Source: Strongylocentrotus purpuratus
Taxonomy: Eukaryota > Echinodermata > Echinoidea > Camarodonta > Strongylocentrotidae
Length of the DNA: 64,000 bases
Direction of reading: 5' to 3'
NCBI RefSeq assembly: GCF_000002235.5
Contig: NW_022145607.1
Coordinates: 39,980,029-40,044,028, forward strand
In this document: one piece after another, positions 24,773 to 35,423 of the stretch
How the letters are laid out: every line of letters begins with the position of its first letter
Position numbering within the stretch: position 1 is the first letter of the stretch
Position numbers and translations under genes: made by a program
The notes under the pieces: model-generated
The model's input: only the letters and a program-made list of their open reading frames with translations
Database searches by the model: none
What the model was told of the DNA's origin: nothing

Positions 24773-25205
24773 CTAAAACGTAAATAAGCTAATGGCCATG
24801 ATATAGTTGATCGTTTAGGGTTATAACAAATGAAACCACAAGTACAAAGCAATGAGATTAGGAATGACACCTAATCAGGATGAGAAGGCCAAAATGAAGA
24901 CAATTTAGCTCCATGTAAACATAAAAATATTGATAGTTTGTTTCTTTTAAAAGGTATAAACTATGTCAGAATCTTTATAGATCTAGTGGTGCTTTTTTCA
25001 AAGCCGAAAGGTCTTTTTGCCAAATAAAGTATCTAAATGTGTCCCTGTTGCGTGTTTGTTGCTATTAAATTCTTGGTTTTAAAAAAGACTGGTACTTACA
25101 CCCCCACCCTAAAAAAAAAAAGGTTTAGCAATGCCCCTGAAAGGAAAGGACAAAGAAACAGAGAGAAAGATAGAGACAGAGACAAAGAAAGAGAGAGAGA
25201 GATGG

Positions 25206-25254
<49 letters not shown>

Positions 25255-25590
25255 TAGAGAGAGAGAAAAAGATAGAGAGAGAGAGAGTAGAGAGAGAGAA
25301 GGATAGAGAGAGGGAGAGAGAGAGGGGGAAGACAGAGAGAGAGATAGAAAGAGAGAGAGGGGGAAGACAGAGAGAGAGACAGAGAGACAGAGAGACAGAG
25401 AGACAGAGAAAGAGAAAGAGAGAGAAAGAGAGAGAGAGAAAGAGAGGGTGTCGAGGGGTGGCAGGGGAAAGTGTTAGAGATTGTGAGCAAGAGAGAGAGA
25501 GAGAGAGAAGTGAGGGGAAATCGGTAGTGGTTAGACACATTATAATAATGATCAAATACATGACGTCATTTCATTGTTTCTTTTACTTAC

Positions 25591-25692
25591 TAGATGTGGT
25601 TGTTTCTTGAGATGTTGTTGTGTCTAACATCGTGGTCGTAGGGCTCGTCGTGGGCTTGGTCATCGCGTTCGAAGTCGATGACTCAGTTGACT
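25591..25692 (-). pseudogene. Array exon copy 12 (in-frame TGA)
   Basis: TGA class, with TA-ending donor. Splice dinucleotides are intact. Confidence 0.45.
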
Positions 25693-26081
25693 CTAAAACG
25701 TAAATAAGCTAATGGCCATGATATAGTTGATCGTTTAGGGTTATAACAAATGAAACCACAAGTACAAAGCAATGAGATTAGGAATGACACCTAATCAGGA
25801 TGAGAAGGCCAAAATGAAGACAATTTAGCTCCATGTAAACATAAAAATATTAATAGTTTGTTTCTTTTAAAAGGTATTAACTATGTCAGAATCTTTATAG
25901 ATCTAGTGGTGCTTTTTTCAAAGCCGAAAGGTCTTTTTGCCAAATAATGTATCTAAATGTGTCCCTGTTGCGTGTTTGTTGCTATTAAATTCTTGGTTTT
26001 AAAAAAGACGGGTACTTAAACACCCACCGTAAAAAAAAAAAGGTTTAGCAATGCCCCTGAAAGGAAAGGACAAAGAAACAG

Positions 26082-26176
<95 letters not shown>

Positions 26177-26429
26177 TAGAGAGAGAGAAAAAGATAGAGA
26201 GAGAGGTAGAGAGGTAGAGAGAGAGAGAAGGACAGAGAGAGAGAGAGAAAGAGAAAGAGAGAGAAAGAGAGAGAGAGAAAGAGAGGGTGTCGAGGGGTGG
26301 CAGGGGAAAGTGTTAGAGATTGTGAGCAAGAGAGAGAGAGAGAGAGAAGTGAGGGGAAATCGGTAGTGGCTAGACACATTATAATAATGATCAAATACAT
26401 GACGTCATTTCATTGTTTCTTTTACTTAC

Positions 26430-26531
26430 TGGATGTGGTTGTTTCTTGAGATGTTGTTGTGTCTAACATCGTGGTCGTAGGGCTCGTCGTGGGCTTGGTC
26501 ATCGCGTTCGAAGTCGATGACTCAGTTGACT
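26430..26531 (-). pseudogene. Array exon copy 13 (in-frame TGA)
   Basis: TGA class but with the CA-ending donor of the open class, so it looks like a recombinant of the two classes. The base before the acceptor tract differs ('aaaatgtaaa' for 'aaaacgtaaa'). Confidence 0.45.
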
Positions 26532-26931
26532 CTAAAATGTAAATAAGCTAATGGCCATGATATAGTTGATCGTTTAGGGTTGTAACAAATGAAACCACAC
26601 GTACAAAGCAATGAGATTAGGAATGACACCTAATCAGGATGAGAAGGCCAAAATGAAGACAATTTAGCTCCATGTAAACATAAAAATATTAATAGTTTGT
26701 TTCTTTTAAAAAGTATTAACTATGTCAGAATCTTTATAGATCTAGTGGTGCTTTTTTCAAAGCCAAAAGGTCTTTTTGCCGAATAAAGTATCTAAATGTG
26801 TTCCTTTTGCGTGTTTGTTGCTATTAAATTCTTGGTCTTAAAAAAGACGGGTACTTACACCCCCACAGTAAAAAAAAAAAAGGTTGAGCAATGCCCCTGA
26901 AAGGAAAGGACAAAGAAACAGAGAGAAAGAC

Positions 26932-26972
<41 letters not shown>

Positions 26973-27050
26973 AGGGGAAATCGGTAGTGGTTAGACACAT
27001 TATAATAATGATCAAATGCATGACGTCATTTCATTGTTTCTTTTACTTAC

Positions 27051-27152
27051 TGGATGTGGTTGTTTCTTGAGATGTCGTTGTGTCTAACATCTTGGTCGTA
27101 GGGCTCGTCGTGGGCTTGGTCATCGCGTTCGAAGTCGATAATTCTGTCGACT
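27051..27152 (-). CDS. Array exon copy 14 (open)
   Basis: Open and CA-ending, with VDRIID instead of VNRIID at the start. Otherwise like copy 1. Confidence 0.4.
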
Positions 27153-27748
27153 CTAAAACGTAAATAAGCTAATGGCCATGATATAGTTGATCGTTTAGGG
27201 TTATAACAAATGAAACCACACGTACAAAGCAAAGAGATTAGGAATGACACCTAATCAGGATGAGAAGGCCAAAATGAAGACAATTTAGCTCCATGTAAAC
27301 ATAAAAATATTAATAGTTTGTTTCTTTTAAAAGGTATTAACTATGTCAGAATCTTTATAGATCTAGTGGTGCTTTTTTCAAAGCCGAAAGGTCTTTTTGC
27401 CAAATAATGTATCTAAATGTGTCCCTGTTGCGTGTTTGTTGCTATTAAATTCTTGGTTTTAAAAAAGACGGGTACTTAAACACCCACCGTAAAAAAAAAA
27501 AGGTTTAGCAATGCCCCTGAAAGGAAAGGACAAAGAAACAGAGAGAAAGATAGAGACAGAGAGAGAGAGAGAGAGAGAGAAAGATAGAGAGAGAGAAAAA
27601 GATAGAGAGAGAGGTAGAGAGAGAGAAGGATAGAGAGAGAGAGAGAGAGAGGGGGAAGACAGAGAGAGAGAGAGATAGAAAGAGAGAGAGGGGGAAGACA
27701 GAGAAAGACAGAGAGAGACAGATACAGAGTGACAGAGAGACAGAGAGA

Positions 27749-27780
<32 letters not shown>

Positions 27781-27923
27781 AATAGAGGGTGTTGAGGGGT
27801 GGCAGGGGAAAGTGTTAGAGATTGTGAGAAAGAGAGAGAGAAGGGAGGGGAAATCGGTAGTGGCTAGACACATTATAATAATGATCAAATGCATGACGTC
27901 ATTTCATTGTTTCTTTTACTTAC

Positions 27924-28025
27924 TGGATGTGGTTGTTTCTTGAGATGTCGTTGTGTCTAACATCTTGGTCGTAGGGCTCGTCATGGGCTTGGTCATCGCA
28001 TTCGAAGTCGATAATTCTGTCGACT
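27924..28025 (-). CDS. Array exon copy 15 (open)
   Basis: Open and CA-ending, with VDRIIDFECDD (Cys for Arg). It shares the VDR start with copy 14. Confidence 0.4.
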
Positions 28026-28413
28026 CTAAAACGTAAATAAGCTAATGGCCATGATATAGTTGATCGTTTAGGGTTATAACAAATGAAACCACACGTACAA
28101 AGCAATGAGATTAGGAATGACACCTAATCAGGATGAGAAGGCCAAAATGAAGACAATTTAGCTCCATGTAAACATAAAAAATTAATAGTTTGTTTCTTTT
28201 AAAAGGTATTAACTATGTCAGAATCTTTATAGATCTAGTGGTGCTTTTTTCAAAGCCGAAAGGTCTTTTTGCCAAATAATGTATCTAAATGTGTCCCTGT
28301 TGCGTGTTTGTTGCTATTAAATTCTTGGTTTTAAAAAAGACGGGTACTTAAACACCCACCGTAAAAAAAAAAAGGTTTAGCAATGCCCCTGAAAGGAAAG
28401 GACAAAGAAACAG

Positions 28414-28510
<97 letters not shown>

Positions 28511-28552
28511 TAGAGAGAGAGAAAAAGATAGAGAGAGAGGTAGAGAGAGAGA

Positions 28553-28588
<36 letters not shown>

Positions 28589-28692
28589 AAGACAGAGAGA
28601 GAGAGAGATAGAAAGAGAGAGAGGGGGAAGACAGAGAGAGACAGAGACAGAGACAGAGAGACAGCGAGAGAGAGAGAGAGAGAGAAAAGAGA

Positions 28693-28730
<38 letters not shown>

Positions 28731-28865
28731 GGTGTCGAGGGGTGGCAGGGAAAGTGTTAGAGATTGTGAGAAAGAGAGAGAGAAGGGAGGGGAAATCGGT
28801 AGTGGCTAGACACATTATAATAATGATCAAATACATGACGTCATTTTATTGTTTCTTTTACTTAC

Positions 28866-28967
28866 TGGATGTGGTTGTTTCTTGAGATGTTGTTGTGTCT
28901 AACATCTTGGTCGTAGGGCTCGTCGTGGGCTTGGTCATCGCATTCGAAGTCGATGATTCAGTTGACT
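28866..28967 (-). pseudogene. Array exon copy 16 (in-frame TGA)
   Basis: The copy nearest to the upstream exons of the putative gene. It has TGA in the same codon, but its neighbouring codon is ATC, not GTC, so it is either an older or an independent version of the lesion. Confidence 0.45.
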
Positions 28968-29465
28968 CTAAAACGTAAATAAGCTAATGGCCATGATATA
29001 GTTGATCGTTTAGGGTTATAACAAATGAAACCACACGTACAAAGCAATTAGATTAGGAATGACACCTAATCAGGATGAGAAGGCCAAAATGAAGACAATT
29101 TAGCTCCATGTAAACATTAAAATATTAATAGTTTGTTTTTTTAAAAGGTATTAACTATGTCAGAATCTTTATAGATCTAGTGGTGCTTTTTTCAAAGCGA
29201 AAACATCTTTTGCCAAATAATGTATCTAAATGTGTTCCTTTTGCGTGTTTGTCGCTATCAAATTCTTGGTCTTAAAAAAGACGGGTACTTACACCCCCAC
29301 CGTAAAAAAAAAAAGGTTTAGCAATGCCCCTGAAAGGAAAGGACAAAGAAACAGAGAGAAAGATAGAGACAGAGAGAGAGAGAGAGAGAGAAAGATAGAG
29401 AGAGAGAAAAAGATAGAGAGAGAGAGAAGGATAGAAAGAGAGAGAGGGGAAAGACAGAGAGAGAG

Positions 29466-29645
29466 AGATCAATGAGATTAGGAATGACACCTCATCAGGA
29501 TTTGAAGGCCAACATGAGGACAATTTAACATAAATGTTAACAGTTTATTTCTTTCATAAGGTATAATATGTGTCAGCATATTTTAAGATTTAGAGGGTTT
29601 TTATCAAAGCCAAAGGGACTTTTTTGCCAATAATTGTAGCTACAT
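29466..29645. repeat. Degenerate edge copy of the array unit
   Basis: 'caatgagattaggaatgaca' through 'ttttgccaataattgtagct' matches the part of the array block upstream of the exon (minus-strand sense), but with many more differences than between internal units. This is the eroded right edge of the array. 29646-29816 is unique sequence with no gene seen. Confidence 0.65.
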
Positions 29646-29816
29646 TGTTGGTTATAAAGGTAGAATAATTTTCTTTTAACCCAATTCATGGAATGATTTT
29701 GATAATGATTTATTCCTAATAGATCTAGATAGTAGCATACATGTACATGATGATCATAGTAGCACACGTATGCTTTAGCAGTCACGCAAATCAGACACTA
29801 GCAAATTATTATTCAA

Positions 29817-30939
29817 CTAGACATATAATACTTGTTTGGAACAAGTATAGGTGGGCTGGTCAACTTAAATTTGAGACAAAATAGAGCAAAAATAAGCGAG
29901 ATACTGCTTAAAAATCCTTAAAAAACAATATCATGTAGTTTCATGATGTGAACGAAATTCACCTTCTATAGGGATAACGCAAATTATGAAGGCCTTTTGA
30001 GTCTTTAATCGAGATTTTCACTATGATGACGTCATCAAAATGAAAAATGGTTATTTTAAGCTTGTAGAGAATTGTCTTAGCTACAACATATCGAAATTTT
30101 GAAGAAAATTGATCAATATTTACAGAGATACAATCAATTTTACATAAATATGCTGACGTCATAATATGCAAATTCGTATTTTGAGTTCCAAGGCCATTGT
30201 GATGATGTCACGATACACTTAATGGCCAAATGAGACATGAAATCATATCTCCGACTCATACTCTATCTAAATATGAAAAAAAATTGAGGATTTCGGTGCA
30301 TTCCAAAGAGCTATAATGGATTTTGTATAGGCATGTTTTTGCCCATATAAGCTATGTATTATAAGAGCTCGCGCGCACGGACATTTATCTTGAATGGACG
30401 CTCATCTTAAAATTAATGGTCATAAAGAGATGAACATGGTATCAAATTGTTTGAAAAAATATGGGATTTATCATAAAAGAAAAAAAAAATGGCGATTCTT
30501 TGTTATGTAATGGTGTTACGCGCACGCGCGCGCATGCGCGTGTACGCGATTTTTTATAAAATGCTTAAAATGACCTGAAACGTATGCAAAAAAAATTGAG
30601 ACGATTTTGAGCATTTTGAAATTTTGCGCGAATACTGACGCGCGGACGTACGCGCACGCGCGCGTTTTTTGAACTGAAATTGACCGGACGGATATTGACC
30701 TTGATCATGATAATTATGAATGTGAAATTACTTTTGGTTATGAAGATATGATCATGAGTTGATTTTCAGAAAATTTCACAAAATGGCGCCTAGATGACGT
30801 CATCAGTCAAGATCAAGGTCGAAAAAATTTCTGTGTTTTGTGCATATGCCTATACATATGTGTGCCAAATTTTAAGATATTTGATTGAGCCAATTTCAAA
30901 TTATCTTGCACACAAAAAAGTGGGTCAAAATAAGAAAAA
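29817..30939 (-). mobile_element. Helitron-like unit, inverted arm (partner of unit 12)
   Basis: Read on the minus strand, it ends with the 9 bp hairpin and CTAG (29817-29820) followed by TTGAAT of unique flank. This is the only copy whose 3' edge meets non-repeat DNA, so it fixes the element boundary. Subfamily A interior. Confidence 0.65.
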
Positions 30940-32485
30940 CTAGATTTGTAATACTTGTTTGGAACAAGTATAGGTGGGCTGATCCAACAAAAAATTGAGA
31001 CAAAATGAAGGGTACATTTGAGATAGCTTTTTGTCTCAGCTACAACATACTCGAAGTTCAGCGTAAATGAAGCTAAAACGACGTAGATATTGCTCGCGAA
31101 AGACGGGAATGTAGAATCAAGTTTTGAGAAAAAGTCATGTCCCATAGAGAATACACGCAAAATGTGAAAAATTGACATGCCTCCTTTAATCGCAAAAATA
31201 CGCCATGATGCCTTTGTCAAAATGAAAAATCGGGAAGACTGGATTTGTAGAGAATTGTCTCAGCTAGAACATATCAAAATTTTGAAGACAATCGATCAAT
31301 TTTTACAAAGATACAATCAATTTTCCAAAAATATGCGGACGTCATAATATGCAAATTGAAATTTTGAGTTCGGAGGCCATGATGATGACGTCATGAGTTA
31401 ATTGAGGGTCAAATGAGACATGAAATCATATCTCCGATTCATACTCAATCAAAATATGAAAAAAAAATTGGGGTCACCTTGCATCCTAAAGAGCTACAAT
31501 GGATTTTGCATAGGCATGTTTTTGCCCATATATGCTTTGTATTACAAGAGCTCGCGCGCACAGAAATTTATGTTTAACGGTCGATCATTCCGTCATTAAT
31601 AGTCATAAAGAGATAAACATGCTATCAATTTGTTTGTAAAAATATGTGGAATATTATGAAAGAAAAAAAATGGCAATTCTATGTTGTGCAATAGTTTTAC
31701 GCACGAAAACGCGCACGCATGTGCGTGTGCGCGATTTTTTATAAAATGCTTAGAATGGCCTAAAACGTATGCAAAATGATTTTGAAACGATTTTGAGCAT
31801 TTCAAAATTTTACGCGCGCATTGACGCGCGGGACGTACGCGCATGCGCGCGTTATTTGACCTGTCATTGACCGGATGGATATTGACCTTGATCATGATAA
31901 ATATGAATGGGAAATACCTTTTGGTTATGAAGATATGATCATGAGTTTATTTTCGTAAAATTTTACAAAATGGCGCCTAGATGACGTCATCAGTCAAGGT
32001 CAAGATTGAAAAAAATTCTGTGCTTTGTACATATGCCTATACATATGTGTGCCAAATTTCAAGGCATTTGATCTAGCCATTTTTAAGTTATCTTGTTCAC
32101 AAAAAAAGTGGTTAGAAATAAGAAAAATATATAATAAATAATAAATAAAGGCAATTCTAACGAAATTATAAGGTGGTCTGTACGATATACAGCCCACCTG
32201 ATAATAAATAATAAATAAAGGCAATTCTAACGAAATTATAAGGTGGTCTGTACGATATACAGCCCACCTGATAAATAAATAAATAAATAAATAAATAAAG
32301 GCAATTCTAACGAAATTATAAGGTGGTCTGTACGTTATACAGCCCACCTGATAATACATAAAGGCAATTTCTAACGAAATGTTAAGGTGGTCTGTACGAT
32401 ATACAGCCCACCTGATAAATAATAAATAATAAAGGCAATTTTAACAAAATTATAAGGTGGTCTGTATTAGATACAGCCCACCTGA
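30940..32485 (-). mobile_element. Helitron-like unit, inverted arm with five 5' modules
   Basis: It starts at 32485 on the minus strand with TC after A and five start modules (starting at 32485, 32415, 32351, 32261 and 32201). It ends with CTAG at 30940-30943. The 3' half is subfamily B and carries the private variants of unit 11. A 135-codon frame at 30813-31220 crosses its 3' end and is not regarded as a gene. Confidence 0.65.
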
Positions 32486-32660
32486 TAATAACAAAAATGA
32501 TAATAATAATAACAATAATAAAAATAATAATAATAATAATATTAAATAATACAAATTAAAAATTTAAAAAATGATAATAATAATCATGATGATAATAATA
32601 ATAGTAATAATAATAATAATAACAATAATAATAATAAAAACAATTATGATCATAACAAAA
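32486..32660. repeat. AAT/TAA microsatellite
   Basis: Irregular (AAT)n with occasional ATG, directly at the 5' edge of the inverted Helitron-like unit. No gene seen. Confidence 0.85.
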
Positions 32661-32681
32661 ACAGTAGTTTCCAAAACTTAC

Positions 32682-32820
32682 CGTTCTAACTGAGGGTCGT
32701 AGGGACGTCGGTAGGTGGTGGTGACGATTCTGGCCCCTCTGATTTTGACGGCGGTGGTGATGATAGCGAGGATGTCGTCGACAGAGATGAACCCTTTTTT
32801 TTCACGAAAAAGAGATATAA
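32682..32820 (-). CDS. Putative exon 3 of minus-strand secreted-protein gene
   Basis: 139 bp island: acceptor TTTTGTAG, an open frame containing GFISVDDILAIITT and RRPYDPQLER, and donor GTAAGT. Third codon positions are strongly C-rich (ATC, GTC, GAC, ACC, TAC) against AT-rich surroundings. The exon enters after one base of a codon and leaves after two. It therefore fits exon 2 upstream and the array exons downstream. The end (RIV...RRPYD) faintly resembles the array exon (RII...EPYD). All three frames are open, so the frame choice rests on codon pattern and phase. Protein family not recognised. Confidence 0.45.
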
Positions 32821-33206
32821 CTACAAAAGTCAAAATCATTAGAACACTCATTTCCCATCGTTTATAATGAAAAGACTAATAGAAAAATTTCCATTATGAA
32901 TTGTAATCAGAGGGAAAATAGATCTCAAAATACAATCCTCTATCATCATAAAGTTCATCGATTTGTAAAAGCCTTCACTGGCTGACGACGACATTTACAT
33001 GTTTTATTTTCTTTTCGTTAGATTGATGAATGCGTGCAAGTCGGCGATCCATGCTTGAAGTGCATCAATCATGCATAAACACTAACCTTGAAATGGCTAT
33101 TAATCTCCTTCTCTTTGTTATGTTTGACATTAAAACATATCAATAAACATATTTATAATTTACATTATTTACAGAAATAATAATGATCATAATAATAATG
33201 ATGACA

Positions 33207-33241
<35 letters not shown>

Positions 33242-33572
33242 AGTAATGATAATATTAACGACCAAAAAATATTTTAAAATGTTAATAATGATAAAAGTAA
33301 TTATAACAATAATATTAATGATAATATTAGTACTAATGATGAAAATGAAATTTGTAATGATGATGATGATAATGATAATAACAATATTATTACTACTATG
33401 AATAACGACAACAAGAATAATATGATGCAGGGCCCTTATAATGCTGTGAGGCTATCAGGATGTTAAACAAACTATCATTATTAAATGTTTAGCAAAATAA
33501 ACCTTTTTTGTTCTTATAAAACAGAGAAATAAATAACAAACCAACAAAAACAACCCTGATCTCGGGACTGAC
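32821..33572. other. Putative intron with GAT/AAT microsatellite
   Basis: Non-coding sequence between exon-like islands. It includes a (GAT)n/(AAT)n microsatellite at 33176-33400 whose methionine-rich frame is a by-product. Confidence 0.6.
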
Positions 33573-33749
33573 CTGTGAAGTGTGGTGTGGTACATACACC
33601 CACAGTGTTGTTTCTGGACCTTGTGTGGCAGTTGCGATACAAGTGGGTGGGAAAGTTGACAGATGTGAGCACTTGTTGTACAGGTTGCCCATTTCTTTCA
33701 ACCACGGGGCAACGTTGTTGACTGAACTGCTCGCAACTCCGAGTTGACA
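33573..33749 (-). CDS. Putative exon 2, four-cysteine segment
   Basis: 177 bp island with acceptor ATGCAG and donor GTCAGT, phase 1-1. The frame holds four cysteines (in RSCEQ, QRCPV, RNCHT, GVCTT) and an NNT glycosylation sequon, as expected for a small secreted domain. Joining to exon 3 gives an uninterrupted frame. Another frame (116 codons) is also open, so the reading is an inference from phase agreement across three junctions. I cannot place the cysteine spacing in a known family. Confidence 0.4.
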
Positions 33750-35089
33750 CTGCATGTCCTTCATGGCGAAAAGGCAAAGTACAATTTGATGAGATATTTC
33801 GTAAATACGCAATGTCCATTTAATTTCTGATGAGTCCAATGGCTTCTATTGGTAAATCAATAATGATAAATCAAAATCTGAACTTCGCTTCCGATTTATT
33901 CTAAACTCATCAAAAACATCATGTTTAAACGCAACTTTTTTTGCAAGAGGGACCAGAACATATAGAAACAGGATGCCTCTTGAAAAGGAGATACTTGAAT
34001 ATCCTTATATTCGTACATCGAGGTGACTGAATATGACTTTTGTTTTCAAGTAATTGTCAGCGAGGTGCCCGCAGACATAATATCATATTTTATTTAGTGT
34101 GTTTTGTTAAATAAATAAATGTTTTCCACACTAAAAATGATTTTGTTATTCGCTCGCTCGCTCACAAATTTAGAAACAAAATGTGTCCGTATACATTGTG
34201 TACACTGCACTAATTTACGTGATGGAAAATGAAACTTTTGTAATAAGCAAAAGGGTGCCGCGACTATTAAAACACTGGGTTTGGCCTAACCTTCCTCAAG
34301 ATCAGGTAATTTCCATAGTCTAATTGCCTGATCTTGAGGAAGGTTTTTGCGATCGGATTATCTGTAAATATAAAAAATTATTAAAAATGAAGTGAAATTA
34401 TAAAATAAACGGAGCATTGCTTTGATATTAACGGGAGTCGCTCATCATAGAGTATTTCACTCTTAATATTTGGAAATTACTTTCTGCTAGATACTATATT
34501 CAAAATATCAGCTTCAAATACAAAAAGATAGATAGATGAAATATCAATTACACTTCGAAATTAATTTCGGGGGGGGGGTTACGTTTTTTAAAGATGTGCA
34601 GATGATTTTGTTTGTTTGTGAAAGGTTACTCTGCTTCCTTGTAATCACTAAACATGCTCGAATAGAATACGGATTATATTTGGCAACGGTTCATAATTTT
34701 GTATATAAATGGAAATGAAAAAAATCATAAATATGCAATAAAATAATCATAACAAATATCAAGCCGAAAATTCCTTAAAAACAAATACAATTACAGAAAT
34801 AATAAATCAATTATAGATTAAAAAATCAAAGCGAAAATAGTTTGGCTTACAAAATGAATGCAAAACACATTTGACATCATGCACATGAATTTGATTTACT
34901 GGTTATCTCATTTCTTACTTTCATCTTTTCTCTCTAGAAGACGTAAATAGTATATGATAACAGTACTATATACAAAATTGTCATTGTCTACTGTAATCTA
35001 TGAATTTGTTATCATCATAATTCTGTAATACATAAACAAAGTAGATGATTATAAAATAATGCCTTTATACAATAGTTCGAAGTTCTTAC
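33750..35089. other. Putative first intron, with a strong hairpin
   Basis: AT-rich non-coding sequence. The only structure seen is the inverted repeat at 34288-34345, listed separately, and a G run at 34570-34578. The short frames here have no support. Confidence 0.5.
34288..34345. other. 24 bp stem hairpin
   Basis: AACCTTCCTCAAGATCAGG then TAATT (34288-34311) pairs with 34322-34345 across a 10 nt loop, with one mismatch near the loop. It is about the size of a short microRNA precursor, but it could be a small foldback remnant. Confidence 0.6.
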
Positions 35090-35423
35090 CAAGTAGCAGG
35101 CATCTGGTGAAAATCAAGAAGAAAGACTCTCGGAGCCAGGCGCGTACGCAGGGGGGGGGGGGGGTTAAACCCCCCCTTTGGTAAATTTGTAAATTTGTGT
35201 GTGTAAACCCCCCCCCCCCCCACCCCCATACCCCCTAACCCCCCCCCCCCCCCTTTGGATTTTTTTTTTTTTTTTCCCATGGCCGACCTAAAAAAGGTGA
35301 CCTTACCCCCCCCCCCCCCAACGGAGCAAAATGTCAAATTTCGAGACAAAAAAAAGTGTCCTCTTACCCCCCCCCCCCCCCCCCTTGAAAAAATCCTGCG
35401 TACGCGCCTGCTCGGAGCAACAT
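35090..35423 (-). pseudogene. Putative exon 1 (signal peptide), split by a MITE
   Basis: Outside the MITE the minus strand reads CCAACATG (A at -3). After the insertion it continues with a hydrophobic stretch (SFFLIFTRCLLL) and a GTAAGA donor that leaves after one codon base, matching exon 2. This is the pattern of a signal-peptide exon. The MITE lies within the fourth to sixth codons. In this assembly the frame meets TAA soon after entering the MITE, so the start is broken unless another promoter or allele is used. Confidence 0.4.
35137..35410. mobile_element. MITE with 16 bp TIRs and 8 bp target duplication
   Basis: Terminal inverted repeats CAGGCGCGTACGCAGG (35137-35152) and its exact complement (35395-35410) are flanked by perfect direct repeats CTCGGAGC (35129-35136 and 35411-35418). 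Eight-base target duplications and CAG-starting ends are typical of hAT elements, so a non-autonomous hAT-like MITE is likely. The interior is mostly homopolymeric G/C runs whose lengths may be unreliable. Confidence 0.85.

Larger units (their letters stand above)
15575..29465. repeat. Tandem array of 16 GA-microsatellite/exon units
   Basis: Sixteen tandem units share a fixed block of about 550 bp (from 'aaatcggtagtggctagaca' to 'aatgcccctgaaaggaaa') and alternate with a variable GA/TA microsatellite. Unit spacing, measured between 'tacttac' anchors, is 839, 828, 867, 615, 1088, 612, 1088, 611, 1308, 1077, 920, 839, 621, 873 and 942 bp. Each fixed block holds a 101-102 bp minus-strand exon-like island, a palindromic ATGACGTCAT about 25 bp past its donor, and a run of A before 'ggtttagcaatgcccctg'. 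All variation in unit length comes from the microsatellite. The Arg-Glu and Ser-Leu frames over the GA tracts are not genes. Confidence 0.9.

Noticed and set aside
16194..28836. Long Ser-Leu and Arg-Glu reading frames over GA tracts
   Set aside because: They are translations of (GA)n/(CT)n microsatellite, open on both strands and in several frames at once.
15575..29465. Sea urchin 185/333 (Transformer) gene cluster, suggested by GA-flanked repeated units
   Set aside because: The units lack the Gly/His-rich repeat exon and two-exon structure known for that family; only the GA flanks are similar.
33183..33401. Met/Ile-rich 72-codon frame
   Set aside because: Translation of GAT/AAT microsatellite.
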